From positions 1 to 54,318 of the forward strand of contig JBEVNR010000033.1 of assembly GCA_040507985.1 (NCBI GenBank): a DNA stretch of 54,318 bases. The letters run 5' to 3'. Source of the stretch: JBEVNR01 sp040507985 (lineage in GTDB: Bacteria > Pseudomonadota > Alphaproteobacteria > Rickettsiales > UBA6187). Position numbers and translations under genes: made by a program. Positions within the stretch are counted from its first letter, which is position 1, and each line of letters starts with the position of its first letter. The notes beneath the pieces were generated by a model, which ran no database searches, was not told the DNA's origin, and saw only the letters and a list, made by a program, of their open reading frames with translations. Positions 34,984 through 43,791 of this stretch are shown here, piece by piece.

Positions 34984-35060
34984 GCACCCTTAGCTCAGCT
35001 GGATAGAGCATTTGACTACGAATCAAAAGGTCGGGCGTTCGAATCGCTCAGGGTGCGCCA
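34984..35060 (+). tRNA. tRNA-Arg(ACG)
   Basis: Acceptor GCACCCT/AGGGTGC, D-arm AGCTCAGCTGGATAGAGC, anticodon stem TTTGA/TCAAA with loop CTACGAA (anticodon ACG, needing A34-to-I by TadA), T-arm with GTTCGAAT, and encoded CCA at 35058-35060. Confidence 0.97.
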
Positions 35061-35089
35061 TTTTCTCCCTACTCTCATAAGGGTTTCGC

Positions 35090-35296
35090 TTAATTTTGGT
35101 CGGATTCCGATTCTTTAGCCACTTGGTCGTTGAGCACGTTTTGTGTGCGCGGAGAGTTTAGGGTGCGAATGGCGTCGCGCAGTTCGGCCGGATGCGCTCC
35201 GGCGACGTCAGGGCGGAAATGGCGTGAATGGACCGCTTCGGTCATGGGAACGACGTGCGGCTTGACGCGGATGCCGCCGATCTCCTCGCCCCCCTA
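35090..35296 (-). pseudogene. Probable remnant of a protein gene beside tRNA-Arg
   Basis: On the minus strand an open stretch of 67 codons (35093-35293) ends in TAA and is cut at its 5' side by an in-frame TAG at 35294-35296. It reads GGEEIGGIRVKPHVVP, then MTEAVHSRHFRPDVAG and a Glu/Asp/Gln-rich end (ESESDQN). The six codons before the TAG (INDERVK-like) look equally protein-like, which suggests a broken C-terminus. An internal ATG (35243-35245) could still give a 51-residue product. No family recognised. An overlapping plus-strand frame looks less protein-like. It may mark tRNA-linked insertion and decay. Confidence 0.35.
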
Positions 35297-35531
35297 TTTC
35301 ACGCGCTCGTCGTTTATAGGTGAGCGCGCTTTATCTCAGCGTTTTTATGAAAAATCTATCCGTATGTGCCACCCTGAAAATATTTATTAACTTAACCGTT
35401 TATGGCAGTCAAGGGCAATATTTAAGATATTCGGGCCGTTATAAAAGACTTTGCCTTAGCAAATAGACTATAAACGTCGTTTCGCGTATGGTACGATTAC
35501 CGAATTGTATCCACCGTGCCGCGAGAACGCC
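35297..35531. other. Gap upstream of addB, nothing recognised
   Basis: AT-rich, no gene. Contains TTAACTTAACC near 35389-35399 but no TTAA-N7-TTAA. An in-frame TTG at 35505 could extend addB by nine codons; the ATG at 35532 is preferred. Confidence 0.35.
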
Positions 35532-38297
35532 ATGCCCGTTTTTTGTCGCGTTTCCTTAGGCGACGACGTTGCGAAAGCGGCGGCGCGTTATGTTTTTTCC
35601 TTGCCCGACGCCGACAAATCCGAAGCGATTTTGCCGACCGGTCCCATTTGCGTGGCGGCGAGGGAGGCCTACGCCGAACTAGTCGGCCCGTCGAGCGGAA
35701 CGGCGTTGCCGATTTTTCGTCCGATGGAAGACGCGCTCGAGCTATACGGCGCCAGCGCCGAAGACGGGCGTGCGTCCGTCTTGTCGGCCGGGGCGACGCA
35801 AGCGTTTTTAACCTCCGTCATCGCGCGTTCGGGCATGGGGGAGCCGTCGGCGCGCCGGCAAGCGACAGCGGCCTTCGACGCGGTAAGAACCGTAGAGGAG
35901 CGCTATGGCGGCGTCGCTCCCTTAGCGCGCGCCGCGCGACGGAGCGCCGAAGAAAGCCACGGATTCGCCGCCCTTTTCTCGTCGTGGAACGCCTTGTTTG
36001 AGCATAACGGATACGAAAGCGCCGCCGCGTGCAAAAGGCGTCGGTTGCGCCATTGGCGCAGACGGTGGGCGTCCTTTCCCCCCGAACGCTCCGTCGTTTT
36101 TCTTCCCTCTCTCTTCACCGATTACGCGACGCGCCGCATCGCCTTTATCGTCGCCTCGCTGCCCGGCGGCCACGTGTTGTTGCCGGCGTCGACGGAGGAA
36201 AAAGGGGAAGATTCCTCCGTCGCCGGCTACGCCGCCGCGCTGATAAAACCTTTATATGCCGGCTTTCCGAACGCCGTCAAAACCTCCGTCCCTCCCGCAA
36301 ACGCCGAGCGCGCGCTTTTTTGCGAAAAATGGACGGCGAACACGGACGCCTTTGCCGCCGCCGTTCGCGATCCCCTTTCCGTTGCCGCGCGAGCGCATAT
36401 AGGCATGCGCGTTTACTCCAACCTATCGCGCGAGGCGCAAGCGACGGCCATTGCCTTGGCGGAAGCGGCGTCGCAGGGGAAATCCGCCGCGCTCGCCACC
36501 CCCGATCCCGCGCTGGCCTCCGCGACCGGAACGTTATTGGACGCATGGAGAATCTCCTACCGCTCCTATTACCGCGCGTCGGAAGAGTTGACGCAGGTGA
36601 AAAATTTTCTGGGCGAACTGTTCTCCCTCGCGCGCGACGAATCGACGCCCTCCGGCACGCTGCACCTCTTGGCCTCTCCTTGCGCCGCGTTCGGCAACAC
36701 GCCGGAAGAGGGAGAAGCGTACGCGTCGCGCGTCGAACGGGCCGTCACGGCGGGGTACGGCATACGCAAAAACATCTCCTCCCCCGCCCGCCTGCTCGCG
36801 GCAACGGAGGGGTTGGATACGCCCGTTGCAGCCGCCCTCGCCGCCTTTTCGCGCGCGTGCGAGGTTTTTGCAGCGACGTTGCGGGAAGGGAAATCGTTTG
36901 CGCAGCGCCGCGCGACGCTTTTCCCGGCGCTCTCGCCGCTTATGCGAAACCGGGCGCTCGCCCAAAAAATAACGGCGCCTTTCTCCGTCCTCGCTTCCGG
37001 CGCGCTTTCGGGATTGACGCTGCATCTTTCCGACGTCGAAGCGATCATAGTCGAAGAGGCGGAGCGTTCCCTGCGCGCGGCGGAGCTTCCCTCTCCCGGC
37101 GCCGTATCGATAGCGCCACCGACGCAATTAAAATATCTGCCGTTCGATCTTATGATATTAGGAGGGGCCTCGGCGGAAATGTGGGAGCGCGCCCCAAGCG
37201 AGGGCGCGCTTTCGCATTTTTCAACGCTGCCGCCGTTGCTCGCGCCCGGATTCGACGTCGGGCGCACTGCCCACGACGTCGCCGCCTTGTCAAGCGCGAA
37301 GGCGCTGTTCGTTTCCTACGCCGAAAAACGTTTCGCCGCGTCGCAATTGCCCTCGCGATGGACGCAACGCCTGGCGATGACGATACAAGCCGCGCAGGGG
37401 GAGGGATTCGACGACGGGCAATCGTGGCAAGATGACGCCGACGCCTTGTTCGCCGCGCCCATCCGCAAGAATGCGTCCGTTCCCTTATCGCCCTGTCCGC
37501 CCCTGGAGTCGCGCCCGAAAATCATCCACGCCACCGAATTGGAGACGCTGGCGAAAAATCCCTATGACTATTACGCCCGGCACATCTTACGGTTGCGCCG
37601 CCTCTACGACGCGGAAAGCGAGGGCGAAGCGGGCGATTACGGTTCCGCCTTCCACAAGGCGGCGGACAAATACGCCAAGACTGCGCCGCAAAAACGCGAC
37701 GCCGATCTCTTCCTCCGGTATGCGGAAGAGGAAATCGCGCGCGCCCTCGGCGACAAGCCCGCCTTCTTGCTGCGCGAATTGTGGCGGGCGCGGTTGGTTG
37801 GAGCCGCTCGCGCCGCAGCGGAACGCGAAGACGCCTGTGCGCGGGAGGGAATCGTTACGGAAACCGAAAAAATCGCGCAAAAAAAGTTCGGCGAGGTGAC
37901 GCTAAAGGCGCGGCTCGATCGTCTGGAGCGCTCGCCGGACGGAACGCTCTCGGTCGTCGACCTGAAAACCGGCGGCAAGCCCGTCTTGCGCGACATGATT
38001 AACGGGGTCGCGCCGCAACTCATGGCGCAACTTATGTGCGCGCTCGAAGAAGAAGCCGTGGTCCCTCCGAAAATGCGCATAGCGACGTGGAAGCCGAAGA
38101 AGGACGGCACGTCGGAAGAGGCGTCGCTCGACGTGTCGCCCGACATTGTCTCTCTCGCTCTTGAGGGAACGGAACGCACGCTGCGGCGCTTTTTATGCGA
38201 GGATGCGCCCTTTCCTTATTCTCCGACCGACGACGGGCGCGCGGAATATCGGCACCTGTCGCGCTATGAGGAGTGGAAAAATAATGTCGGCATATAA
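35532..38297 (+). CDS. addB: Double-strand-break repair protein AddB (alpha type), PD-(D/E)XK nuclease
   Basis: Partner of AddA in the helicase-nuclease that processes DNA ends for RecA. The N-terminal two-thirds is an inactivated helicase-like region, as in alphaproteobacterial AddB: no P-loop is visible. Landmarks are the ATELETLAKNPYDYYARHIL Fe-S/nuclease entry, GSAFHKAADKY, and the nuclease core LKARLDRLERSPDGTL then VVDLKTGGKP (D...D-L-K), followed by the QLMAQLMCALEEE helix. 921 residues. The gene normally directly precedes addA; here it is followed by a peroxiredoxin-like gene, so AddA must be elsewhere. Assignment is by the C-terminal nuclease and overall layout. Confidence 0.82.
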   Translation: MPVFCRVSLGDDVAKAAARYVFSLPDADKSEAILPTGPICVAAREAYAELVGPSSGTALPIFRPMEDALELYGASAEDGRASVLSAGATQAFLTSVIARSGMGEPSARRQATAAFDAVRTVEERYGGVAPLARAARRSAEESHGFAALFSSWNALFEHNGYESAAACKRRRLRHWRRRWASFPPERSVVFLPSLFTDYATRRIAFIVASLPGGHVLLPASTEEKGEDSSVAGYAAALIKPLYAGFPNAVKTSVPPANAERALFCEKWTANTDAFAAAVRDPLSVAARAHIGMRVYSNLSREAQATAIALAEAASQGKSAALATPDPALASATGTLLDAWRISYRSYYRASEELTQVKNFLGELFSLARDESTPSGTLHLLASPCAAFGNTPEEGEAYASRVERAVTAGYGIRKNISSPARLLAATEGLDTPVAAALAAFSRACEVFAATLREGKSFAQRRATLFPALSPLMRNRALAQKITAPFSVLASGALSGLTLHLSDVEAIIVEEAERSLRAAELPSPGAVSIAPPTQLKYLPFDLMILGGASAEMWERAPSEGALSHFSTLPPLLAPGFDVGRTAHDVAALSSAKALFVSYAEKRFAASQLPSRWTQRLAMTIQAAQGEGFDDGQSWQDDADALFAAPIRKNASVPLSPCPPLESRPKIIHATELETLAKNPYDYYARHILRLRRLYDAESEGEAGDYGSAFHKAADKYAKTAPQKRDADLFLRYAEEEIARALGDKPAFLLRELWRARLVGAARAAAEREDACAREGIVTETEKIAQKKFGEVTLKARLDRLERSPDGTLSVVDLKTGGKPVLRDMINGVAPQLMAQLMCALEEEAVVPPKMRIATWKPKKDGTSEEASLDVSPDIVSLALEGTERTLRRFLCEDAPFPYSPTDDGRAEYRHLSRYEEWKNNVGI

Positions 38298-38376
38298 AAT
38301 CCCCTTGCGACGTGGCTTACGGCGCCTTTATGGCCGGACGATAAAAGGCGATGGAGGATTAAGGGAAGACGTCTAT

Positions 38377-38407
38377 ATTATGTAAGATAATACGCTGCTT
38401 ACATAAT
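38377..38407. promoter_or_regulatory. Inverted repeat upstream of the redoxin gene
   Basis: ATTATGTAAG (38377-38386) and CTTACATAAT (38398-38407), perfect 10-bp arms. TATA-like -10 sequences overlap the left arm. It could be an operator for a redox or other regulator; the right arm contains an ATG at 38406, an argument for starting translation at 38424. Confidence 0.4.
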
Positions 38408-38423
38408 GACGGAACGGAACGCC

Positions 38424-38954
38424 ATGAAAATTATGCCCACGCAAAAAGTGCCGCCGCTGCAAATCGAAACCGTTGGACGCGGCGTGTGGACCCTAAAGGA
38501 AAGCAATCCCGAGCATTTTACGCTCGTTATTTTCTATCGCGGATCGCATTGCGTCATATGCCGGCGCTATCTTACGGAGCTAAACAAAAAATGCGCTGAA
38601 TTTGAAAAAAACGGCGTCAACCTCATCGCCATATCGGCGGATACGAAGGCCAGAGCGGAACGCGCCGTTAAGGAATGGGGGCTGGACGCGCTAACCGTCG
38701 GGTTTTCGTTCGACCTCCATAAGGCCGAAGACTGGGGATTGTTCGTGTCCTCTCGGGTGGAAAGGGAAACCGTGCAGGAACCGGAGCATTTTCTTGAGCC
38801 GGGGACGTTTTTGATAAACCCCGACGAAACCTTATATGCCTCGTCGGTGCAAAACATGCCCTTCGCCCGCCCTTCGGTGAGCGAGTTGCTGGAGGGCGTT
38901 AAATTCGTGACGAAGGAACGCTATCCCGCGCGCGGCAACGCGTTGGTGGCGTAG
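38424..38954 (+). CDS. Peroxiredoxin-like protein (AhpC/TSA family)
   Basis: Thioredoxin-fold protein, cytosolic, 176 residues from ATG 38424. FYRGSHCVICRRYLTEL gives a C43-x-x-C46 pair in place of the usual single peroxidatic Cys, then LIAISADT, and the tail QNMPFARPSV...RYPARGNALV match the 'peroxiredoxin-like' subfamily seen in alphaproteobacteria. An ATG 18 bases earlier lies inside an inverted repeat and adds six residues. Activity likely against peroxides or disulfides; substrate not known. Confidence 0.8.
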   Translation: MKIMPTQKVPPLQIETVGRGVWTLKESNPEHFTLVIFYRGSHCVICRRYLTELNKKCAEFEKNGVNLIAISADTKARAERAVKEWGLDALTVGFSFDLHKAEDWGLFVSSRVERETVQEPEHFLEPGTFLINPDETLYASSVQNMPFARPSVSELLEGVKFVTKERYPARGNALVA

Positions 38955-38958
38955 CGGG

Positions 38959-39954
38959 TTATACGTCGTGGGAATAAGATTTATCTTTTTCATTTAACGC
39001 GCGGTAGCGCTCCGCGCCCTCTCCGGTATATTCCACCCCGCTTCCCTCCGCTGCCTTCCCTATCCGCGTGACGCGCACCGAGGAAGGAAAAGATGAAAAA
39101 TCAGCGGAGGAAGGGGCGGCGAAAAGAATTTCGTAATCGTCGCCTCCGCCGTCCGCGCGTTCGGGCGAGTAGGCTCCGGCCCGAAAACATTCCATAAGCG
39201 CGCTCGATCTGGGAACGGACCCCACGTCTAACGTTACCCCGACGCCCGATGCTTTCGCCATGTTCGCAAGATCTCCGAGCAACCCGTCGGAGACGTCCAT
39301 TGACGCGCTTGCGTGTCGCGCCACCCACGGCGCCGCCTCGACGCGCGGCTCCGGCAATACATAGCGCTGCGTTAAAAATTGCCGGCTAGGCTCGCTTACG
39401 CCCCTAAACGCCTCGGGCCGAGAGCGCATTGGGGGAAGCGCGGCGGCGTCGCCGACGGTTCCGGTCACGTATATAAAATCTCCCGCCCGCATATTACGCC
39501 TAAGCGGCAACGGCACCCCCGGACAGGCGCTTTTTCCGAACATCGTGACGGTTATGACGAGCGGACCGTGGTGGGAGGTGGTATCGCCGCCAAGCAGCGT
39601 CATGCCGTACCGCTTTTGCTCGTCTTGCATCGCAAGGACGGCTTTTTCCCATTCCTCTTCGCCGGCCCCGCCGCGCCGCATCGTCATGGCGGTCATGTAG
39701 GCGAACGGTAGCGCACCTTTGGCGACGACGTCCGAGACGTTGGTGCGGATCGCCTTACGCATTGTCATGTCCAAGGGATCGCTTGCGAAAAAATGCACGT
39801 TTTCAACGATCGTATCCGTCGTGACGATAACAGGAACGCAAGAAGGAAGCACGACGCCCACGTCGTCGGAAAGACCGAACGCGTCCACCTGCGCGGTTGG
39901 CGCGCTTCTTGCCAGCGGAGCCAGCAAGCGCGAAATAAAAACGGATTCTTCCAC
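38959..39954 (-). CDS. thiL: Thiamine-monophosphate kinase (ThiL)
   Basis: ATP-dependent final phosphorylation to thiamine diphosphate. FGLSDDVGVV, TTDTIVENVHF, NVSDVVAKGA, LLGGDTT, SMDVSDGLLGDL and GGGDDYEILF are the metal/ATP-binding blocks of the family. 331 residues, GTG start at 39952-39954 with AAGGTAGG just upstream. Ends 4 bp from the redoxin stop on the other strand. Confidence 0.94.
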   Translation of the reverse strand: MEESVFISRLLAPLARSAPTAQVDAFGLSDDVGVVLPSCVPVIVTTDTIVENVHFFASDPLDMTMRKAIRTNVSDVVAKGALPFAYMTAMTMRRGGAGEEEWEKAVLAMQDEQKRYGMTLLGGDTTSHHGPLVITVTMFGKSACPGVPLPLRRNMRAGDFIYVTGTVGDAAALPPMRSRPEAFRGVSEPSRQFLTQRYVLPEPRVEAAPWVARHASASMDVSDGLLGDLANMAKASGVGVTLDVGSVPRSSALMECFRAGAYSPERADGGGDDYEILFAAPSSADFSSFPSSVRVTRIGKAAEGSGVEYTGEGAERYRALNEKDKSYSHDV

Positions 39955-40078
39955 TTAACCTACCTTACGCACACAGCCTAAGTGCCTTGCTATGTTTTTT
40001 TATTTCTTTTTTTTATACCTCCCATACAAGCAAACGACAATACGGCACATAAGAAATGACGTCCGGCCTCATGAGCAA

Positions 40079-41119
40079 TCAAAAAAAGACGCCGATTCTC
40101 GCGCCAACCGAGTATTCGGGCGCTTCGCTTTCTTCGTCTGGGTAAAAGGCAAAAGAGGCCGGCTTGATTCGGGGCTGCTTTTGGTCTGTTTCGGGAATGC
40201 CTTGTGCATCGGCCCCTCTCTTCAACTCGGCAACGCGCTGCACTTCCTCCATCGCAAAAAGCTCGATTCGGGAAAATTCAATGAGGTCGACGATACGCGG
40301 CCATTCCTCTTCAAAACGCCGTTTGGCCTGCTCGTAGGTCAACTGATCTTCTTGCTGATATTTATCCATAAAATAGCGGCGACGGTCGGCATGTATCTTC
40401 AAAAGAGGGTTTAGCATACGAAGATAGTCGAGTGCTTCCTCTAAGCGAAGGCTGTCGCGTTGTATGGCTTGCGTGAGGGGAATAATTATCTCTCCCATAT
40501 GAAAATAGAACTTTCTGCCCGGCTTTGCGGGAATGGCGTATTCCTTCTCTTTCACGGGGACGTGAGCCAGACGTTCGGGCATAAGGCGCTTTTTTAGTAC
40601 CTTATAGACGTGGTGCTTTACGATTAGCCGTGCATATTGCAAGGCGTCTTGCTTTTCGTTCGGCACATCACCCATGAAGCGCTCCCATTCTTCCCTGGCT
40701 TTCGTCAAATTGTCGCGCGTAAAGGGATGGGGCGCGGAGGGATGGGGCGCGGAAGGATATAATTCTTCAATTTCCTTCGGACCACATGCCAATATATGGG
40801 GAAGAACGATTTTGGTTTCCTCCAGAGCTTCCCGCGACATGCCTGCATGCAGATCTTCGCCTTCATTTAGTTGTCCGGAGAACGTATCGGCGCCAAACTC
40901 CTTAGAAATGCCTAAGAGAGAATATTCTGCGTCGGTTGAGTCATCCTTAAGAATAATAATTACGCCGGCGCCAACGGTTGTTTTTACTTCTTCGGCAAGT
41001 GGCGTCGCAGAAGATGCGGACGCTTCCATGATGACGTGGTATAGGCAAGGCAGGGCTTGTAGCGGTAGCGTAATCGATGAAACGTTAAGATAGCCGTTTA
41101 GGTACTCCAAAAAAGGCAT
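40079..41119 (-). CDS. Orphan Nudix-domain protein
   Basis: 346 residues from the ATG at 41117-41119. A Nudix fold spans about 45-140, with a Nudix box at 82-104 (GQLNEGEDLHAGMSREALEE, then TKI). It fits G-x5-E-x7-R-E-U-x-E-E-x-G-U except that the last Gly is Lys103, so metal binding is probably kept. A repeat PSAPHPSAPH follows. The remaining 200 residues are helical and Lys/Glu-rich with no recognised domain, so substrate is unknown. The gene is more AT-rich than its neighbours and stands alone between thiL and a chemotaxis receptor. An upstream TTG at 41152 was rejected. Confidence 0.65.
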   Translation of the reverse strand: MPFLEYLNGYLNVSSITLPLQALPCLYHVIMEASASSATPLAEEVKTTVGAGVIIILKDDSTDAEYSLLGISKEFGADTFSGQLNEGEDLHAGMSREALEETKIVLPHILACGPKEIEELYPSAPHPSAPHPFTRDNLTKAREEWERFMGDVPNEKQDALQYARLIVKHHVYKVLKKRLMPERLAHVPVKEKEYAIPAKPGRKFYFHMGEIIIPLTQAIQRDSLRLEEALDYLRMLNPLLKIHADRRRYFMDKYQQEDQLTYEQAKRRFEEEWPRIVDLIEFSRIELFAMEEVQRVAELKRGADAQGIPETDQKQPRIKPASFAFYPDEESEAPEYSVGARIGVFF

Positions 41120-41255
41120 TGCGTCAATTTTTTTATAATTCTCGCAAGGCAAAGACGCTAATTCCTGCCGGAAATTTTATTTTCCAATAAACTAAACGAT
41201 GAACAAATGTTATTTGTTGATTTTAAAATTTATTAAGACGATTTGCATCTTCGCG

Positions 41256-41270
41256 TTAATTCTATTTTAA
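41256..41270. promoter_or_regulatory. Candidate CtrA box upstream of the chemotaxis receptor
   Basis: TTAATTCTATTTTAA, exact TTAA-N7-TTAA, ending 55 bp before the ATG at 41325. If CtrA activates here, transcription would start inside 41286-41310, which supports the later start codon. Confidence 0.5.
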
Positions 41271-41324
41271 GGCGAATTCGACAGTATGAAGTTCCATCCC
41301 GACAGAACGCACGCAAGGAGGCTT

Positions 41325-43679
41325 ATGCACACGCTTCATCTTTCCATTCGCGCCCGCCTAGGGTTAATGCTGGCGGCGTTTATGATTCCCATAGGCGTGC
41401 TGTCCTACCAGTTTTGCAAGAAATTTAACGAGGACATCAATTTTTCCGCATTGGAGATAAAAGGCTTATTATATTTTGAGCCGATGTTGCATTTAATGGA
41501 TGAAACGGAAGATTATCAGATCGCCTCCTTGCGGCACAGCATGAACGACGCCGATGCGGCGAACGAAATGGAGGAAGGCCAAAAGAAAATAGACGCGCTG
41601 TACGACGAGTTGGAGAAAAATTATCGCACGTACGGCGCCGATCTGAAAATGACGCAAGAAGACATGAAGGAGCGGCAGGAAAATATTTCCTCCGTCGCCC
41701 AAATGCGAAAAACGTGGGAAAAAATAAGGATTTCTCCTTATAATTCAAAAACCTACGAGGCATTACTGGAAGATTTCAAAAGAAACATCTCCGTCGTGGC
41801 AAAAAACTCGGGAATGATTCTCGATCCCGAATTGGACAGCTATTCCTTAGCCTACGTCCTCACGAACGCATTGCCGGGAATGTTATACGAACTCAACGCG
41901 ATAAAATCCGCCGGGTACGTGTTGTTAAAAACCCATGACGGCAAAATTCCGCCGGAATCCATGAACGCCTTTACCTCTCCGCTCTTCGGCGTCATGAAAT
42001 ATCACCTGCCGAACGTCACTCGCAACGTCGAAACGGCTTCGCAAGAAAACGCACCGCTAAAAAACATTTTAGATCCGGCTTTAGCGAAATATACCGCCGA
42101 GTCACAAAAAGCGATAAGCGTGGCGTCCCGCCTTCAAGACGGCGCAATCGTCGATCCCTTCGCCTACGTGCAAACCATAGACGTGATGCATGACGGCACC
42201 GGCGAACTGGGCGACGTTCTGATGTCGGAATTTAAGAAACTTATAGAAACGCGCGTCCGCGAATTAACGACGGACAGAAACGTAACCCTGGGATCGGTTT
42301 TTTTCGTGGTGGCGCTATCGCTTGCGGGATTTGCGGTCATAGGGAACGGGCTTAGCCGTTCCGCGTCGCGCATGGCGAGTGCGCTCGAAAAAATCGCCGA
42401 CGGAGACGTTGACGACGTTATTCGCACAAGCGAGGGAACGGACGAAATAAGCAGGCTTGCAAACGCCGCCGAAAAACTGCGGGTTAGCGTCGCCGACGCC
42501 TACATGCTAAAGCAAATGGTCAAAGACATGCCCGCGAACGTCATGACGGCGAGCGTCAGGAACGGATTTGCCGTCAATTACGTGAACGACACGCTGGCCG
42601 AAACGCTCAAGCGTATGCAAGGCGTTTTGCCGTTCTCTGCGGAAGCAATCGTCGGAACGGCGATTACGGCGATGCATCCCGGATGCGGCGCTCTCAAAAC
42701 CGTCATTTCCGACCCGGGCGCCATGCCGTACAAAACGAAAACGACCATCGGAAGCGAAATCGTGGATGTGACGCTTTCCGCCGTTCGCAATAAGAAAGGC
42801 GATTACGTGGCGGTCATGGCGACGTGGAACGTCGTCACCGCCAAGGAAAAACTCGCGCACGATTTCGAGCGGGACGTCAAAACCATCGCCGGGGCCGTCG
42901 TCGCGTCGGCGGCGAGACTGTCGAACTCCGCGGAAACCATGGCGGGAACGGTGAAGGCGAACCGCCAAAAAGCGGGAGAGGCGACGGAGGCGGCGAGCCA
43001 GACCACGTGCAACGTGCAGTCGGTGGCCGCCGCGACGGAAGAATTGTCGTCGTCCGTGACGGAAATTTCCTCGCAATTGCAAAAAACCAACATGCTGGTG
43101 CAACAATCGTCCCAAAAGGCGATTAACGCCGACGCCCTGGCCGAAGAGCTGAAAAACGCGTCAAGCAGGGTAAGCGAGGTGACGGAGCTGATCGCCAACA
43201 TTTCCGGGCAGATCAACCTGCTCGCGCTGAACGCCACCATTGAATCGGCCCGCGCGGGCGACGCCGGAAAGGGATTCGCGGTCGTGGCCGGAGAGGTGAA
43301 GAATCTGGCGGGCCAAACCGACAAGTCGGTGGCGGAGATTCAGTCCGTCATCAGCCAGATGCAAAAAGCCTCCGGCGCCATTACCTTCGCTCTCTCGGAG
43401 ATTAAAACCTCGATTATCGACATTTCGTCCGCCACGTCGAACGTTTCCGCCGCCGTCGAGGAGCAATCGGCCACCACCAACGAAATTTCGCGCAACATGA
43501 GCGGCGCCGCCGATTCGACGAGAGTGATTTCCCACAACCTTGAAAACGTCAGCAACGCCTCGGAACGCGCGGCGACGTCGTCGACGGAAATATGCGACGC
43601 GTCCAAAAGCCTATCGTCGATGGCCGAAAACCTTAACGCCCAAGTGGACGGATTTTTAATAAAGATGCGGGCGGGGTAA
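41325..43679 (+). CDS. Methyl-accepting chemotaxis protein with PAS domain
   Basis: Transmembrane chemoreceptor feeding CheA. First membrane helix about 8-28 (IRARLGLMLAAFMIPIGVL), a periplasmic helical sensor (about 40-320), second helix near 325-348, HAMP to about 400, a PAS-like domain (about 410-500), then the signalling hairpin with LALNATIESARAGDAGKGFAVVA and the tip. 784 residues. The ATG at 41325 has AAGGAGG three bases upstream; an earlier ATG at 41286 lies partly under the predicted transcription start. Ligand unknown. No che gene is nearby. Confidence 0.9.
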   Translation: MHTLHLSIRARLGLMLAAFMIPIGVLSYQFCKKFNEDINFSALEIKGLLYFEPMLHLMDETEDYQIASLRHSMNDADAANEMEEGQKKIDALYDELEKNYRTYGADLKMTQEDMKERQENISSVAQMRKTWEKIRISPYNSKTYEALLEDFKRNISVVAKNSGMILDPELDSYSLAYVLTNALPGMLYELNAIKSAGYVLLKTHDGKIPPESMNAFTSPLFGVMKYHLPNVTRNVETASQENAPLKNILDPALAKYTAESQKAISVASRLQDGAIVDPFAYVQTIDVMHDGTGELGDVLMSEFKKLIETRVRELTTDRNVTLGSVFFVVALSLAGFAVIGNGLSRSASRMASALEKIADGDVDDVIRTSEGTDEISRLANAAEKLRVSVADAYMLKQMVKDMPANVMTASVRNGFAVNYVNDTLAETLKRMQGVLPFSAEAIVGTAITAMHPGCGALKTVISDPGAMPYKTKTTIGSEIVDVTLSAVRNKKGDYVAVMATWNVVTAKEKLAHDFERDVKTIAGAVVASAARLSNSAETMAGTVKANRQKAGEATEAASQTTCNVQSVAAATEELSSSVTEISSQLQKTNMLVQQSSQKAINADALAEELKNASSRVSEVTELIANISGQINLLALNATIESARAGDAGKGFAVVAGEVKNLAGQTDKSVAEIQSVISQMQKASGAITFALSEIKTSIIDISSATSNVSAAVEEQSATTNEISRNMSGAADSTRVISHNLENVSNASERAATSSTEICDASKSLSSMAENLNAQVDGFLIKMRAG

Positions 43680-43691
43680 GGCGTACCGTTT

Positions 43692-43710
43692 CAAAAAGTG
43701 CACGCAGCCT
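43692..43710 (+). repeat. Short dispersed motif, copy 2
   Basis: CAAAAAGTGCACGCAGCCT directly after the chemoreceptor stop; differs by two bases from CAAAAAGTGCATACAGCCT at 51689-51707. Confidence 0.3.
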
Positions 43711-43791
43711 TGGCTTTCGCCATATTTTTTGACGGCGGGGCGCTTTCCGGATATGATGCCGCCCAAAACGCAACGATTATTGCCGTTATTC

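Noticed and set aside
35130..35390. Plus-strand small frame beside tRNA-Arg
   Set aside because: The minus-strand reading of the same DNA looks much more like protein; the plus frame has no recognisable pattern or SD.
36029..37435. 468-residue frame inside addB
   Set aside because: Arg-rich shadow of addB in another frame, with no motif.
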